A DNA stretch of 64,000 nucleotides from Pseudanabaena biceps (GTDB taxonomy: Bacteria; Cyanobacteriota; Cyanobacteriia; Pseudanabaenales; Pseudanabaenaceae): positions 3,689,001 through 3,753,000 of the forward strand of contig JAATWA010000001.1 of the NCBI GenBank assembly GCA_013361095.1. The letters are read 5' to 3'. Both the position numbers and the translations under genes were made by a program. The stretch's first letter is position 1. Each line of letters begins with the position of its first letter. This document shows, in pieces, positions 44,991 through 53,542 of this stretch. The notes beneath the pieces were generated by a model. The model did not search any database and was not told the DNA's origin. It saw only the letters and a program-made list of their open reading frames with translations.

Positions 44991-45590
44991 ATGAAACCTT
45001 CTACATTGCTGCTTATTTTTGGTGCGATCGCCTTACCCTTTGCATTTTTTGCCGTAAAAAAAGCTATGTCTGCACCTCTTCCTGTTGGATTTCCTGAACC
45101 CACGGCTCACAATAAAATCGAAGTAAAGCAATACCCTGCCTATCGTTCGGGGACATATACCTATGAGGGTAATCTTAGTGATGCGACTAGCTCTTCTTTC
45201 AATCCGCTATTTCGACATATCAGTAGTAACAATATCTCGATGACAACGCCTGTTGAGGCAAGATACCCGATCGCGACTATCGATCAGCCTGTGCAACGTG
45301 GCAAAGCGCGAGTGTCCTTTTTGTATAACAATAACGAAATTAATCCTCAGCAAGTAGCTCAAGATATTGAAGTGGAAAATCATCCGCCGATGTTAGTGGT
45401 GAGCTTAGGTGTACAGGGAGCCTATGGTTATGGAAGTTTCCAAGAACACATTGCTAAGTTAAAGCAATGGCTGGCAGCGCATCCAGAATACGAAGTGGTG
45501 GGAGAGCCAAGGGAATTTCTGTATGATTCGCCTTATACTCCTTCGCCATTAAAGCGCCGAGAAGTACAGATTCCCATTCGCAAGAAATAA
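44991..45590 (+). CDS. SOUL heme-binding family protein
   Basis: 199 residues. An N-terminal hydrophobic segment (about 5-25) may be a signal or anchor. Then the SOUL pattern: KIEVKQYPAYRSGTYTYEG, FNPLFRHISSNN, ISMTTPVEARYP. It ends LYDSPYTPSPLKRREVQIPI. SOUL/HEBP proteins bind tetrapyrroles loosely; in phototrophs they may carry or buffer heme or chlorophyll intermediates. The plant-type histidine ligand is not conserved in many members, so binding here is inferred from the family only. Monocistronic. Confidence 0.85.
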   Translation: MKPSTLLLIFGAIALPFAFFAVKKAMSAPLPVGFPEPTAHNKIEVKQYPAYRSGTYTYEGNLSDATSSSFNPLFRHISSNNISMTTPVEARYPIATIDQPVQRGKARVSFLYNNNEINPQQVAQDIEVENHPPMLVVSLGVQGAYGYGSFQEHIAKLKQWLAAHPEYEVVGEPREFLYDSPYTPSPLKRREVQIPIRKK

Positions 45591-45803
45591 AAACCCGCAC
45601 AAAATACTCTTTTTTATAAATAATATGCGGCGCTAAGCGGCGCACATTACGAGGCGTTGCACATATTCATAATGGCATCCAAATATTTTGATTAAAAATT
45701 ATTGCTCAGAAAGCATTTCAGGATAAATTTTATGTGGATCAACCTTTGATCATTCTTAATGTGTGCTACGCCGAAAAGGAAAGTCATTGAATAACAAATT
45801 TAT

Positions 45804-46244
45804 ATGTCAGATCCACTCACATTTATCTTAACTGTCATGGGAGGGATTATCGTTTTCGTCTCTGGGCAAATCATTATGAAATGCCTCATTGAGCCTATAT
45901 ATGCTCAATCTAATGTCATAGGCGAAATTGCTTATTCACTGACCATGTACTCAAATATTTATGGAAACGCTGGAGTTGTAAAACAAGAGAAGATGTATGA
46001 AGCTTCAGAATCTTTAAGAAAATGTGCTAGTCAATTATTGGCTAAAACATATTCTTTAAAGCTTTATTGGTTATGGGAAAATCTTCGTATTGTGCCAAAA
46101 TTCTCTTCTATTGACTTAGCAGCACAAAGATTAATTGCGTTGTCAAATTATCTTTTCAATTCAGAGGCAGACATTATTAAACTGTGCGAATGGGAAAGAG
46201 AGATTAAACATTTACTTAGAATATATAAGAAAGAAAATGAATAA
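45804..46244 (+). CDS. Hypothetical membrane protein, first of an overlapping pair
   Basis: 146 residues. One N-terminal membrane segment (about 5-27; FILTVMGGIIVFVSGQII), then a helical cytoplasmic part with many Lys and Glu. I do not recognise a family. The gene overlaps the next by 8 bp (ATG 46237, stop 46244), so the two are translationally linked. The pair is A/T-rich, has no HIP1 octamer, and differs in composition from its surroundings, which suggests recent acquisition. Confidence 0.65.
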   Translation: MSDPLTFILTVMGGIIVFVSGQIIMKCLIEPIYAQSNVIGEIAYSLTMYSNIYGNAGVVKQEKMYEASESLRKCASQLLAKTYSLKLYWLWENLRIVPKFSSIDLAAQRLIALSNYLFNSEADIIKLCEWEREIKHLLRIYKKENE

Positions 46245-46605
46245 AAAGCTGGAAAGGAAGGTAGGAAGAATTGTAATCGCGCTCTTCTGGAATTTAATTG
46301 GTATATATCTGGCTATACTCACAATTATCGTTGTGATATTGACAATAGTATTTCTTCCTACTCTTGCCATAGCAATTATAAGCATTATATTAGGAAAAAT
46401 TTTAGGAATAGATACCAGTCAGTTTATAGTCAGCCTATCCATTCCATTTAAAGGTACGCTTTGGGGGTTAGAGAAAATCAGTAATCTTTTGTTTTATTGG
46501 GCTCCAGAAGGTTATCGCTTTACTAGTACAGGTCTTTTTGTGTTTATTGCAACTGTTATTGGGATAATTTATATTGAGTACAGAAAGAAAATGGAAGATG
46601 AATGA
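46237..46605 (+). CDS. Hypothetical membrane protein, second of an overlapping pair
   Basis: 122 residues from ATG 46237 (MNKKLERKVGRI). Two long hydrophobic segments (about 12-40, 42-56) and a third near the C-terminus (about 98-116), with Lys-rich ends. The longer in-frame start at 46135 would overlap the upstream gene by over 100 bp and is less likely. No family recognised. Coupled to the preceding gene; together they could form a small membrane complex. Palindrome 40 bp after the stop. Confidence 0.6.
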   Translation: MNKKLERKVGRIVIALFWNLIGIYLAILTIIVVILTIVFLPTLAIAIISIILGKILGIDTSQFIVSLSIPFKGTLWGLEKISNLLFYWAPEGYRFTSTGLFVFIATVIGIIYIEYRKKMEDE

Positions 46606-46644
46606 AACTAGGTTTAAATTAGCGCTTTGCCCTAATTTAAACCC

Positions 46645-46695
46645 CAAAGAAATGTCTGAGAGCGCGGCAGAGCCGCGCTCTCAGACATTTCTTTG
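46645..46695. repeat. Perfect palindrome (24-bp arms)
   Basis: Arms 46645-46668 and 46672-46695 around AGA, exact; core GAGCGCGGC. Between convergent genes, so can terminate both. Confidence 0.9.
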
Positions 46696-46723
46696 TACTA
46701 CTTAAAGCCTCAACAGGCTATGT

Positions 46724-47071
46724 TTATGGAATGAATGGAATAAATTGTTTTAAAAACTTACGCAGCTTTAAGAGACCAATTACTTCTTGGATTTTAGGAT
46801 TAACTAGATCCTCTGGAGGAATGCCGTCGAGCGATCGCAATTTTTCCGTGAGTTCCACATATTCAGTGGCGGTTAACTTTTTGCCATCGATAGGGGATCG
46901 CGCATCGGTATAAATTTCAGCACGCAAAACTTCTTCAGGAATATCTTCTTCTGTCGCTAAGTTTGGAGTTGTGGCGAGAATTTGTAATGGAAAGATGAGA
47001 CTGGTCAATTGCAAACTTAGTAAGGTCGCAATTGATTTGGATTTAACGCCCCAGTCGATTTGGTATGTCAT
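46724..47071 (-). CDS. Small secreted or anchored hypothetical protein
   Basis: 115 residues from ATG 47071, with a strong Shine-Dalgarno GGAGG eight bases upstream. A longer frame reaching 47179 lies inside the previous gene and is not needed. An N-terminal hydrophobic segment (SIATLLSLQLTSLIFPLQILA) looks like a signal peptide. The rest has EEDIPEEVLRAEIYTDARSPIDGK, LTATEYVELTEKL and PEEDLVNP-like PPEDLVNPKIQEVIGLLKL. I recall short cyanobacterial proteins of this type next to various genes but cannot name a function. The start overlaps the end of the pentapeptide-repeat gene by 29 bp, indicating one operon. Confidence 0.7.
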   Translation of the reverse strand: MTYQIDWGVKSKSIATLLSLQLTSLIFPLQILATTPNLATEEDIPEEVLRAEIYTDARSPIDGKKLTATEYVELTEKLRSLDGIPPEDLVNPKIQEVIGLLKLRKFLKQFIPFIP

Positions 47072-48143
47072 CACAACCTCCAGGAATAGTTTTACGAGAT
47101 TTTTTGCCGCGCCATGCACCGAGGTACTGACGGGCTTCTTCGGATAGGTCGATCGCTTTGCTAAAGTCGGCATCTTCAATCACCGCGCCAGTATATTCGC
47201 CAGTCTCAAAATTGGGCGGGTGGGCGCGATCGCGGGGTGAGGCGGTGGCAATATTGCCATAAAACAGCTTGACCCTGCTAAGATCTGTGCTACGCATATT
47301 TGCTTTGACTAAAATAGCACCACTGAGATTTGCGCCTGTAAGATCGCAATTATTAAAATTAGCTTTCATCAGATTCGCCCCACTTAAGTCAGCGTTGCGT
47401 AAATCGGTTTTGCCAATATTTCGCCCTGCTAACATCATCCCCAAATTGACGACCCTCACTCCATTGGCTAAGTCCACTACATAACCGCCAGTGCCATCCA
47501 AAATCGGGCGACCAAGTAAACCATCACGTTTGAGCGGTGTTAATAAATTCGCGCTCGACAGAAAACGAATGATTTTAGCACATCCATCGGAGTCACAACC
47601 ACCTAGCAGAGCCGCTGTTCGCGCTTGGGCGATCGCGCGTTCTAGTGGCCAATCTTCCAATTGACCTTGCGGATCAAGAACTAGGTCAGATATACCTTGA
47701 AAATAGGCATCAATAGTTTGCTGTTGAGTGATGACATTTTGTTGACCAGTTAGTTCTTCCGAGATTTGATTTTGTCGCCAAGCCACAAAAACTGCCAAAA
47801 TTGCAATTAAAATCTGTCCGACTGCGCCTAGGGCATCCCATTTAAGACTGTCAAACCATCGGGTAAAGGCATGATCCAACCCTGTGAGGTGGGCAATAAT
47901 CAGGGTGGCGTTGCCACCGATTAAAGTTGCGAAGGTGATATCCCAATGTCTTCCCAATGGCGAAGTGACAATCGCACTGAAAAAAGGCGGCAATAGAATT
48001 GGTAGCACAATCGCCAAAATTATGCCAAGACTTACATAGACAAATTCATAGCGATCTATATACATGGCAACGATCGCTAATAGTAAAGCAATCGTTGCCA
48101 CAATCAAGAAAAAAGCCTTAGTTCGAGAATTTGTGACCAGCAA
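47043..48143 (-). CDS. Pentapeptide-repeat membrane protein
   Basis: 366 residues. The first codon is TTG 48143, two bases after the polA stop, with GGAGG about ten bases upstream; this start keeps the first membrane segment (FFLIVATIALLLAIVAMYI). Four or five membrane segments occupy about 10-125. After a helical region a pentapeptide-repeat block (about 235-285; LRNADLSGANLMKANFNNCD) forms a right-handed quadrilateral helix in this family. Function unknown. Apparently in one leftward transcript with polA and the small gene at 46724. Confidence 0.82.
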   Translation of the reverse strand: MLVTNSRTKAFFLIVATIALLLAIVAMYIDRYEFVYVSLGIILAIVLPILLPPFFSAIVTSPLGRHWDITFATLIGGNATLIIAHLTGLDHAFTRWFDSLKWDALGAVGQILIAILAVFVAWRQNQISEELTGQQNVITQQQTIDAYFQGISDLVLDPQGQLEDWPLERAIAQARTAALLGGCDSDGCAKIIRFLSSANLLTPLKRDGLLGRPILDGTGGYVVDLANGVRVVNLGMMLAGRNIGKTDLRNADLSGANLMKANFNNCDLTGANLSGAILVKANMRSTDLSRVKLFYGNIATASPRDRAHPPNFETGEYTGAVIEDADFSKAIDLSEEARQYLGAWRGKKSRKTIPGGCDDIPNRLGR

Positions 48144-48145
48144 TC

Positions 48146-50995
48146 TTATTTCGCCTCCATCCAGTTTTTACCAGTATGAATATCTACTTCTAACTTGACC
48201 GAGAGTTCCACAGCAGTTTCCATCGCATTTTTGATTTTGGGTTGTAGTTCAGCAACTTCTGAGATCGGTACTTCAAACACTAATTCATCATGCACCTGTA
48301 GCAATAATCTTGCTTGATATTCTTGCAAAATTTCGTGGACTTTTAACATCGCGACTTTAACAATGTCGGCACTAGTCCCCTGAATCGGTGCATTAACTGC
48401 CGATCGCAACATGGCAGCTTTTTGATAACCACCAATTTGGTCAAGCCCCCGAAAATATCGCCGCCGCCCCAACACGGTCTTTACATAGCGATCGCGTTCG
48501 GCTTCGACTTCTACACCTTTCATATACTCAGAAATCTTTGCATAGCGCTGATTAAACTTATCAATAAATTGTTTGGCTTGCTTGACAGGCACACCGATAT
48601 CACGACTAAACTTTTGCGCTCCCATGCCATAAATCACACCATAATTAATGATTTTGGCAAGGCGGCGTTCTTCACTGGAGACTTCTTCCTTCTCCATTAG
48701 CAATTGCGCTGTGACTCTATGCACATCTTCACCCGCGTTAAAAGCCCTCAACAATTCAGGCTCTTGGCTCAAATGCGCCAAAATCCGCAACTCGATCTGG
48801 GAGTAGTCCGCAGCCATCAAAATCCAATCTTCTTTAGGCAAAAATCCTGCTCTAATCCTCTTGCTAAAGGCAGTACGGATGGGAATATTTTGTAAGTTAG
48901 GATTGGAGCTGCTTAAGCGCCCTGTGGCGGTAACGGTTTGATTGAAATCCGTATGCACACGCCCAGTTTTTGGTTGAATCAAGGACGGCAAAGCATCGAC
49001 ATAGGTGGATTTGAGCTTAGCAAGGGTGCGATTTTCTAGGATCGTATCAATCAAAGGATGAGCCCCTTCTAATTTATTCAACACTGCGACATCGGTGGAA
49101 TAGCCAGTGGCACTTTTGCGCGAATTTTTAGTAAATTTTTCGCCCAATAGTTCTTGTAAAATTTCGCTCAATTTCTTTGGTGAATTGAGATTAAATTCTC
49201 TGCCAGCTTGAGCATAAGCCGCGATCGCTAAAGCATCGAGATCCTTTTCTAATTCCTTAGAAAATATACCAAGATACTCTTTATCGATTCTAATGCCGCG
49301 CCATTCCATTTCTGCCAAAATTGGCTCTAGGGGCATTTCTAGATTGACAAATAGATCCCAGAGTTCGGCTTCTTCCTTAAGCTTAGCTTCTAAAATCGGC
49401 ACAAGTTTATAGGTGAGGTAGCAATCCATCCCACAATATTGAGCCACTATCGGAATCTCAACTTCGGCGATAGATTTACGCTTACCAACGAGAGTTTTGT
49501 AACTAACAGTGCGAATCTGCAATAAATCCATCGCCATGTCATCAAGCTTATGACTAGCTTCAGGATTGATCACATAACTAGCAATCATCGTGTCAAAAGT
49601 CACGCCTGCTAACTCAATCCCTGCCGACTTAAACATCAAGCGATCGAACTTAGCATTTTGTAAATATTTAGGATAACTCGCATCTTCGAGAATCGGTTTC
49701 AGGATTTCTCGTACTTCTATCCAATTAAGATTTTGTCCTTGATCATGACTTAAAGGAATATAAGCGACTTGATCTATCTCTTCACCCCAACAGCAACCAA
49801 TGCCCACTAATTCCGCCTCAAAAGGATTTAATGCCGAGGTTTCGGTATCCCATGCAGTTGGAGTTTTATTACTGAGCGTCACACACAGATGCTCTAACTT
49901 AGCGATCGTATCGATTACTTGCACATCTAATGTCAAAGAAGCCGTTGCCGCGATCGCTCGATCCTTCTCTTGCTTGGCAAAGTCAAACCATAGCTCTTCA
50001 TCTTCATTATTCTTGCTCTCTTTAATTTGGGGGACAGGTTCAGAGTTTGAGACTTTCTTGCGTTCAGGCTGCTCATAGTTTCCTGACAACTTTGCTTGAA
50101 TATGATCAACCCGATTGACAAACGCCTTAAGTTCTAGTTCTTCTAGTAATGGAATTAACTTTTCCGTATCAAATCCTGTCAGCTTACAATCTGTGATATT
50201 AATTGGTAATGGCACGTCGGTTTTAATCGTTGCCATAAACTGTGAATGTTTTGCCGACTCAATTCCCTGTTCTAGTTTGACTTTAATTGCCCCCTTCATT
50301 TGTGGCACAGCCGCCAGAATATTCTCTAAAGTGCCATACTCTTCGATGAGCTTAATCGCCGTCTTTTCTCCAATCCCCCGTACCCCCGAAATATTATCAG
50401 AAGTATCGCCGCAGAGCGCCTTATAGTCCACCACCTGCTCAGGAGTAACTCCTAGTCTTGCTTTCACCTCATCAGCATGGTATTCCACAATCTTATCTTT
50501 TTGACCTAAGTTCAATACCGATATGCGTTTATCAGCATCGACTAGCTGAAACAAATCGCGATCGCCGCTTAAGATCTTGACTGTATATCCCTCCGCACTT
50601 GCCACCTGCGACAAGGTTCCCAATACATCATCCGCCTCAAATCCCGCTTGTGTAATTGCAGGCAAATTCATCGCCGCCAATACTTTCTGTAAGTTCCGCA
50701 TATCAGGAATAAAGCTTTCAGGCGTTTCGGCACGATTTGCTTTATAAGTATCATCAATCTCATGGCGAAATGTGGGTACAGCAAGGTCAAAGGCGATCGC
50801 TACTGCCGTAGGTTTTTCGCGATCGAGCATTTCGATGAGCGCTTTGAGGAAGCCAAAACAAATGCTCGTAGGAACACCTGTGGAAGTACGCAAGCCGCCT
50901 TCGGGATGTTTGCCAAATGCATAAAAAGCACGGAACGCGAGGGAATGTCCGTCAATGAGTAGGAATGTGGGGTGTTCTGTAGAGTTGGCAGTCAT
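48146..50995 (-). CDS. polA: DNA polymerase I
   Basis: 949 residues, full length. The 5'-3' exonuclease domain (about 1-295) has LIDGHSLAFRAFYAF and ALCGDTSDNISGVRGIGEKTA. The 3'-5' exonuclease (about 350-550) keeps the metal ligands in AWDTETSALNP, so proofreading should be active. The polymerase has motif A DYSQIELRILAHLS, motif B RRLAKIINYGVIYGMG and motif C LLQVHDELVFEVP. It processes Okazaki fragments and fills repair gaps. Start ATG 50995. Two palindromes lie between it and the P450 gene. Confidence 0.97.
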   Translation of the reverse strand: MTANSTEHPTFLLIDGHSLAFRAFYAFGKHPEGGLRTSTGVPTSICFGFLKALIEMLDREKPTAVAIAFDLAVPTFRHEIDDTYKANRAETPESFIPDMRNLQKVLAAMNLPAITQAGFEADDVLGTLSQVASAEGYTVKILSGDRDLFQLVDADKRISVLNLGQKDKIVEYHADEVKARLGVTPEQVVDYKALCGDTSDNISGVRGIGEKTAIKLIEEYGTLENILAAVPQMKGAIKVKLEQGIESAKHSQFMATIKTDVPLPINITDCKLTGFDTEKLIPLLEELELKAFVNRVDHIQAKLSGNYEQPERKKVSNSEPVPQIKESKNNEDEELWFDFAKQEKDRAIAATASLTLDVQVIDTIAKLEHLCVTLSNKTPTAWDTETSALNPFEAELVGIGCCWGEEIDQVAYIPLSHDQGQNLNWIEVREILKPILEDASYPKYLQNAKFDRLMFKSAGIELAGVTFDTMIASYVINPEASHKLDDMAMDLLQIRTVSYKTLVGKRKSIAEVEIPIVAQYCGMDCYLTYKLVPILEAKLKEEAELWDLFVNLEMPLEPILAEMEWRGIRIDKEYLGIFSKELEKDLDALAIAAYAQAGREFNLNSPKKLSEILQELLGEKFTKNSRKSATGYSTDVAVLNKLEGAHPLIDTILENRTLAKLKSTYVDALPSLIQPKTGRVHTDFNQTVTATGRLSSSNPNLQNIPIRTAFSKRIRAGFLPKEDWILMAADYSQIELRILAHLSQEPELLRAFNAGEDVHRVTAQLLMEKEEVSSEERRLAKIINYGVIYGMGAQKFSRDIGVPVKQAKQFIDKFNQRYAKISEYMKGVEVEAERDRYVKTVLGRRRYFRGLDQIGGYQKAAMLRSAVNAPIQGTSADIVKVAMLKVHEILQEYQARLLLQVHDELVFEVPISEVAELQPKIKNAMETAVELSVKLEVDIHTGKNWMEAK

Positions 50996-51015
50996 TAGTT
51001 TTAGTGAGTGGTGAG

Positions 51016-51071
51016 GGGCTTCGACTTCGCTCAGCCAACATAATACTGGTGGCTGAGCGAAGTCGAAGCCC
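51016..51071. repeat. Inverted repeat with 14-nt loop
   Basis: Arms 51016-51036 and 51051-51071 (GGGCTTCGACTTCGCTCAGCC outward, 21 bp: GGGCTTCGACTT plus CGCTCAGCC), exact. It lies about 20 bp upstream of the polA start. The motif GGCTGAGCGAAGTCGAAGCC is a repeat found widely in bacterial and cyanobacterial genomes, to my knowledge. Confidence 0.85.
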
Positions 51072-51086
51072 TATTTTTATCATAGA

Positions 51087-51127
51087 TAATTTAAGGATGT
51101 GCGGCGAAGCCGCACATCCTTAAATTA
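51087..51127 (-). terminator. Perfect palindrome overlapping the P450 stop codon
   Basis: Arms 51087-51105 and 51109-51127 around GAA, exact over 19 bp. The P450 TAA (51125-51127) is in the outer arm. Terminator-like. Confidence 0.85.
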
Positions 51128-52477
51128 TTTGATTCGCATTTTAAGATCACTTGCAGGAGCTAGGGTAACACCTCGGCGCTGCGGCTTAACAGGACGGCGA
51201 TCGCATAGCTCTAGATCGTAGTTAGACATGATCGTAGCTAATACAATCTTCATTTCAAACTGAGCCAGAGCCTCACCGACACAGCGTCGCACACCACCAC
51301 CAAAGGGCATAAACTCATAGGGCGAAAATTGGCGTTCCAGAAACCGCTCTGGCTTAAATTTCTCTGGCTCTGGATACAAATCTTCGCGCTGATGTAATAG
51401 ATAAATGCAACCACTCAAAACTGTATTTGGTTCAATTTGATGTCCCAACATTTCTACAGTCTCTTCTGTAACCCTCGGAAAAGTCAACATTGCGATGGGA
51501 TGAATCCTTAAAGTCTCATTACAAACGGCTGTCAAATATGGCAGCTTGAAAATGTTCATCCAATCATTGCGATCGCTAATATTACTTAACTCATACTGCA
51601 ACTTCTCTTTTACTTCTGGCAATTGGTGAATCCAATATAAAGCCCAAGACATAGCTGTAGCCGTAGTTTCATGTCCAGCCAATAGCAGTGCCATCAACTC
51701 ATCGCGTACTTCCATATCGGTCATACCATTGCCATCTTCATCAGTCGAAGATAGCAGCATCGTCAGGATATCGGTTTGATCGCGATCAAGATTAGCGCGG
51801 CGATTAGCAATTTCTTGATAGATCAACTTATCAAGATTGTTCCTTTGACGGATGAAATTACCCCAAGGACTCCAAGCCCCCCAGTCTCTTTGCAGTCCTG
51901 TGAAAAATAGCCCCGCAGAAGTAAAAGGAGAGCGAAATAGCTCGGTCATCTTCCCCATTAGATACTTAATTTGATCGGCGCGATCGCCTTCATAAAGACC
52001 AAATACCGCTTGTAAAATAATTTGCAAAGAGATGTTTTGCATCTCGTCTCGCACTAAAAAAGTATTGGTTCCCTTCGAGTTTTTTGCCGCATCTTGCAAT
52101 ACCTTATTAGTCAAATCAGCAATTAATTGTCCATAGTTTTGCATCCGTGAACCATGAAAAGCTGGCATAACTAACTGTCGCCGCTTTTTATGGCGATCGC
52201 CACCAATGGTCATCACCGATGTATCACCCAAGATCGGACTCAAAATCCGATTTAACTCCCCTGGGGCGCTAAACTGCTTGCGATCATTGGTCAAAATCTG
52301 TTGAATCGCTTGTGGCTCGTTCACAAATACTAGATATCTACCAACGCCAACAATTTTGGCAGTAAAAATATCAGGATGTTTCTGCACTGCCGTTTTCATG
52401 TATCCCACAGGGTCAGCAACCCATTGAATCTGCTGCAACAAAGGCAATGTATTGATTTGGTTAATTAGTTTAGGCAT
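51125..52477 (-). CDS. Cytochrome P450 (CYP110-like)
   Basis: 450 residues, complete. I-helix oxygen-binding motif AGHETTATA, K-helix ETLR in VCNETLRIHP, PERF (KPERFLERQF), and the heme-thiolate loop FMPFGGGVRRCVGEALA with the axial Cys. The N-terminal LPLLQQIQWVADPVGYM and overall pattern match the CYP110 family common in cyanobacteria, whose members hydroxylate fatty acids, alkanes or terpenes. No terpene cyclase or reductase is adjacent. Soluble or peripheral; no N-terminal membrane anchor. Fe-S electron donor must be encoded elsewhere. Confidence 0.93.
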   Translation of the reverse strand: MPKLINQINTLPLLQQIQWVADPVGYMKTAVQKHPDIFTAKIVGVGRYLVFVNEPQAIQQILTNDRKQFSAPGELNRILSPILGDTSVMTIGGDRHKKRRQLVMPAFHGSRMQNYGQLIADLTNKVLQDAAKNSKGTNTFLVRDEMQNISLQIILQAVFGLYEGDRADQIKYLMGKMTELFRSPFTSAGLFFTGLQRDWGAWSPWGNFIRQRNNLDKLIYQEIANRRANLDRDQTDILTMLLSSTDEDGNGMTDMEVRDELMALLLAGHETTATAMSWALYWIHQLPEVKEKLQYELSNISDRNDWMNIFKLPYLTAVCNETLRIHPIAMLTFPRVTEETVEMLGHQIEPNTVLSGCIYLLHQREDLYPEPEKFKPERFLERQFSPYEFMPFGGGVRRCVGEALAQFEMKIVLATIMSNYDLELCDRRPVKPQRRGVTLAPASDLKMRIK

Positions 52478-52523
52478 ATTTGGGGTTGCATGAGTCCTAA
52501 TTTACTATAGCCTCAGAAGCTAG

Positions 52524-52702
52524 AAGTAGCTAGGCGCGATTGAATATAAAAACCAACAATCCACGGCGCACACGCAGCCTGTGCCACAGACAAACATAAT
52601 TAAGTGCTTGTACAAAATAAATTACCAAAACCCGTAAAGTTGCGCCCCGAAGGGGCGCAACTTTACGGGTTTTGGTTTGTAATTAACTATGCCTAGCTAC
52701 TT
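52524..52702. repeat. Family-A MITE-like element with perfect internal palindrome
   Basis: Ends AAGTAGCTAGGC (52524-52535) and GCCTAGCTACTT (52691-52702) are exact inverted repeats. Left inner part GCGATTGAATATAAAA recalls 3980-3995. The internal palindrome has arms 52624-52648 and 52652-52676 (25 bp, exact) around GAA. It fills most of the 52478-52930 gap together with the next repeat. Confidence 0.88.
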
Positions 52703-52704
52703 AT

Positions 52705-52806
52705 AGCGTTTTGCGCTCAAAACCAAACTAAGAAAAATCTTGAAAGCGTTGCTTTGCAACGCTTTCAAGATTTTTCTTGTGGCTCGTTTGATCGGCAATT
52801 GCGGTA
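52705..52806. repeat. Family-C palindromic repeat
   Basis: AGCGTTTTGCGCTCAAAACC, hairpin with arms 52730-52752 and 52756-52778 around TTT (23 bp, exact), then TTCTTGTGGCTCGTTTGATCGG and CAATTGCGGTAA. It abuts the family-A element. The remaining 52807-52930 is a plain leader before queE with no gene or riboswitch recognised. Confidence 0.88.
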
Positions 52807-52930
52807 AAAAACAAAGTCAAAACCTGTCGCCCAATCTAAGCTTGCATAGCAGGTTTTTGGGTCATATATTTAATTACGACCAGCAAACTAGTAATTGTCG
52901 CTATAATCTTAATCCCCCATTCGTCAAGCA

Positions 52931-53542
52931 ATGCCCCTAACTAATCAGCTTTCATTACCAATTGTCGAAACCTTTCACTCTGTTCAAGGGGAAGGAGCTT
53001 GGATGGGCGCAAGTGCTTTTTTTATTCGTCTCGCAGGATGTGATGTGGGCTGTCCTTGGTGCGACACCAAGATTTCTTGGAATGTCAAAAAACATCCACA
53101 GGTGGCGATCGCGGATTTAGTCAATCAAGCAGTAAATGCTAAGCCTGCGATCGTGGTAATCACAGGCGGTGAGCCTTTGATGCATGACTTGACAGAGTTA
53201 ACACAGCAACTAAAGGCTAAAGGACTACGAGTGCATTTAGAAACTTCGGGCGCATATCCCTTTAGTGGAAAATTTGATTGGGTGACTTTTTCACCAAAGC
53301 AATTTAAGCATCCCCACATCAGTATTTATGAGCAGGTAAGCGAGCTTAAAGTGGTGATTAAGGAGGATTCAGATTTGCTGTGGGCAGAACAGAATGCGGC
53401 AAATATTTCGCCCCAGAGCTTGAAATATTTGCAAGCAGAATGGTCAACAGAAAGTAGCAGAAATCTGGTGATGGAATATGTATTAGGTCATCAAGATTGG
53501 CGCGTAAGTATCCAAACCCATAAATTATTAGGAGTTAGGTAA
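52931..53542 (+). CDS. queE: 7-carboxy-7-deazaguanine synthase
   Basis: 203 residues. QueE radical SAM signature: [14 protein letters not shown] at the start, then [11 protein letters not shown], the three-Cys cluster motif CX3CX2C (C-D-V-G-C-P-W-C), and [12 protein letters not shown]. It converts carboxytetrahydropterin to CDG using SAM, on the way to preQ0 and queuosine. Its stop overlaps the queC start (TAATG), so the two are translationally coupled. The CDG made here is also the likely small-molecule pool for the QueC-like enzyme at 55756. Confidence 0.93.
   Translation: MPLTNQLSLPIVETFHSVQGEGAWMGASAFFIRLAGCDVGCPWCDTKISWNVKKHPQVAIADLVNQAVNAKPAIVVITGGEPLMHDLTELTQQLKAKGLRVHLETSGAYPFSGKFDWVTFSPKQFKHPHISIYEQVSELKVVIKEDSDLLWAEQNAANISPQSLKYLQAEWSTESSRNLVMEYVLGHQDWRVSIQTHKLLGVR

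Noticed and set aside
2055..52778. CRISPR array made of the intergenic repeats
   Set aside because: The palindromes are dispersed singly between genes, not spaced regularly, and there are no cas genes.
52807..52930. preQ1 riboswitch before queE
   Set aside because: No convincing short pseudoknot aptamer with an A-rich tail; preQ0 genes of cyanobacteria often lack it.
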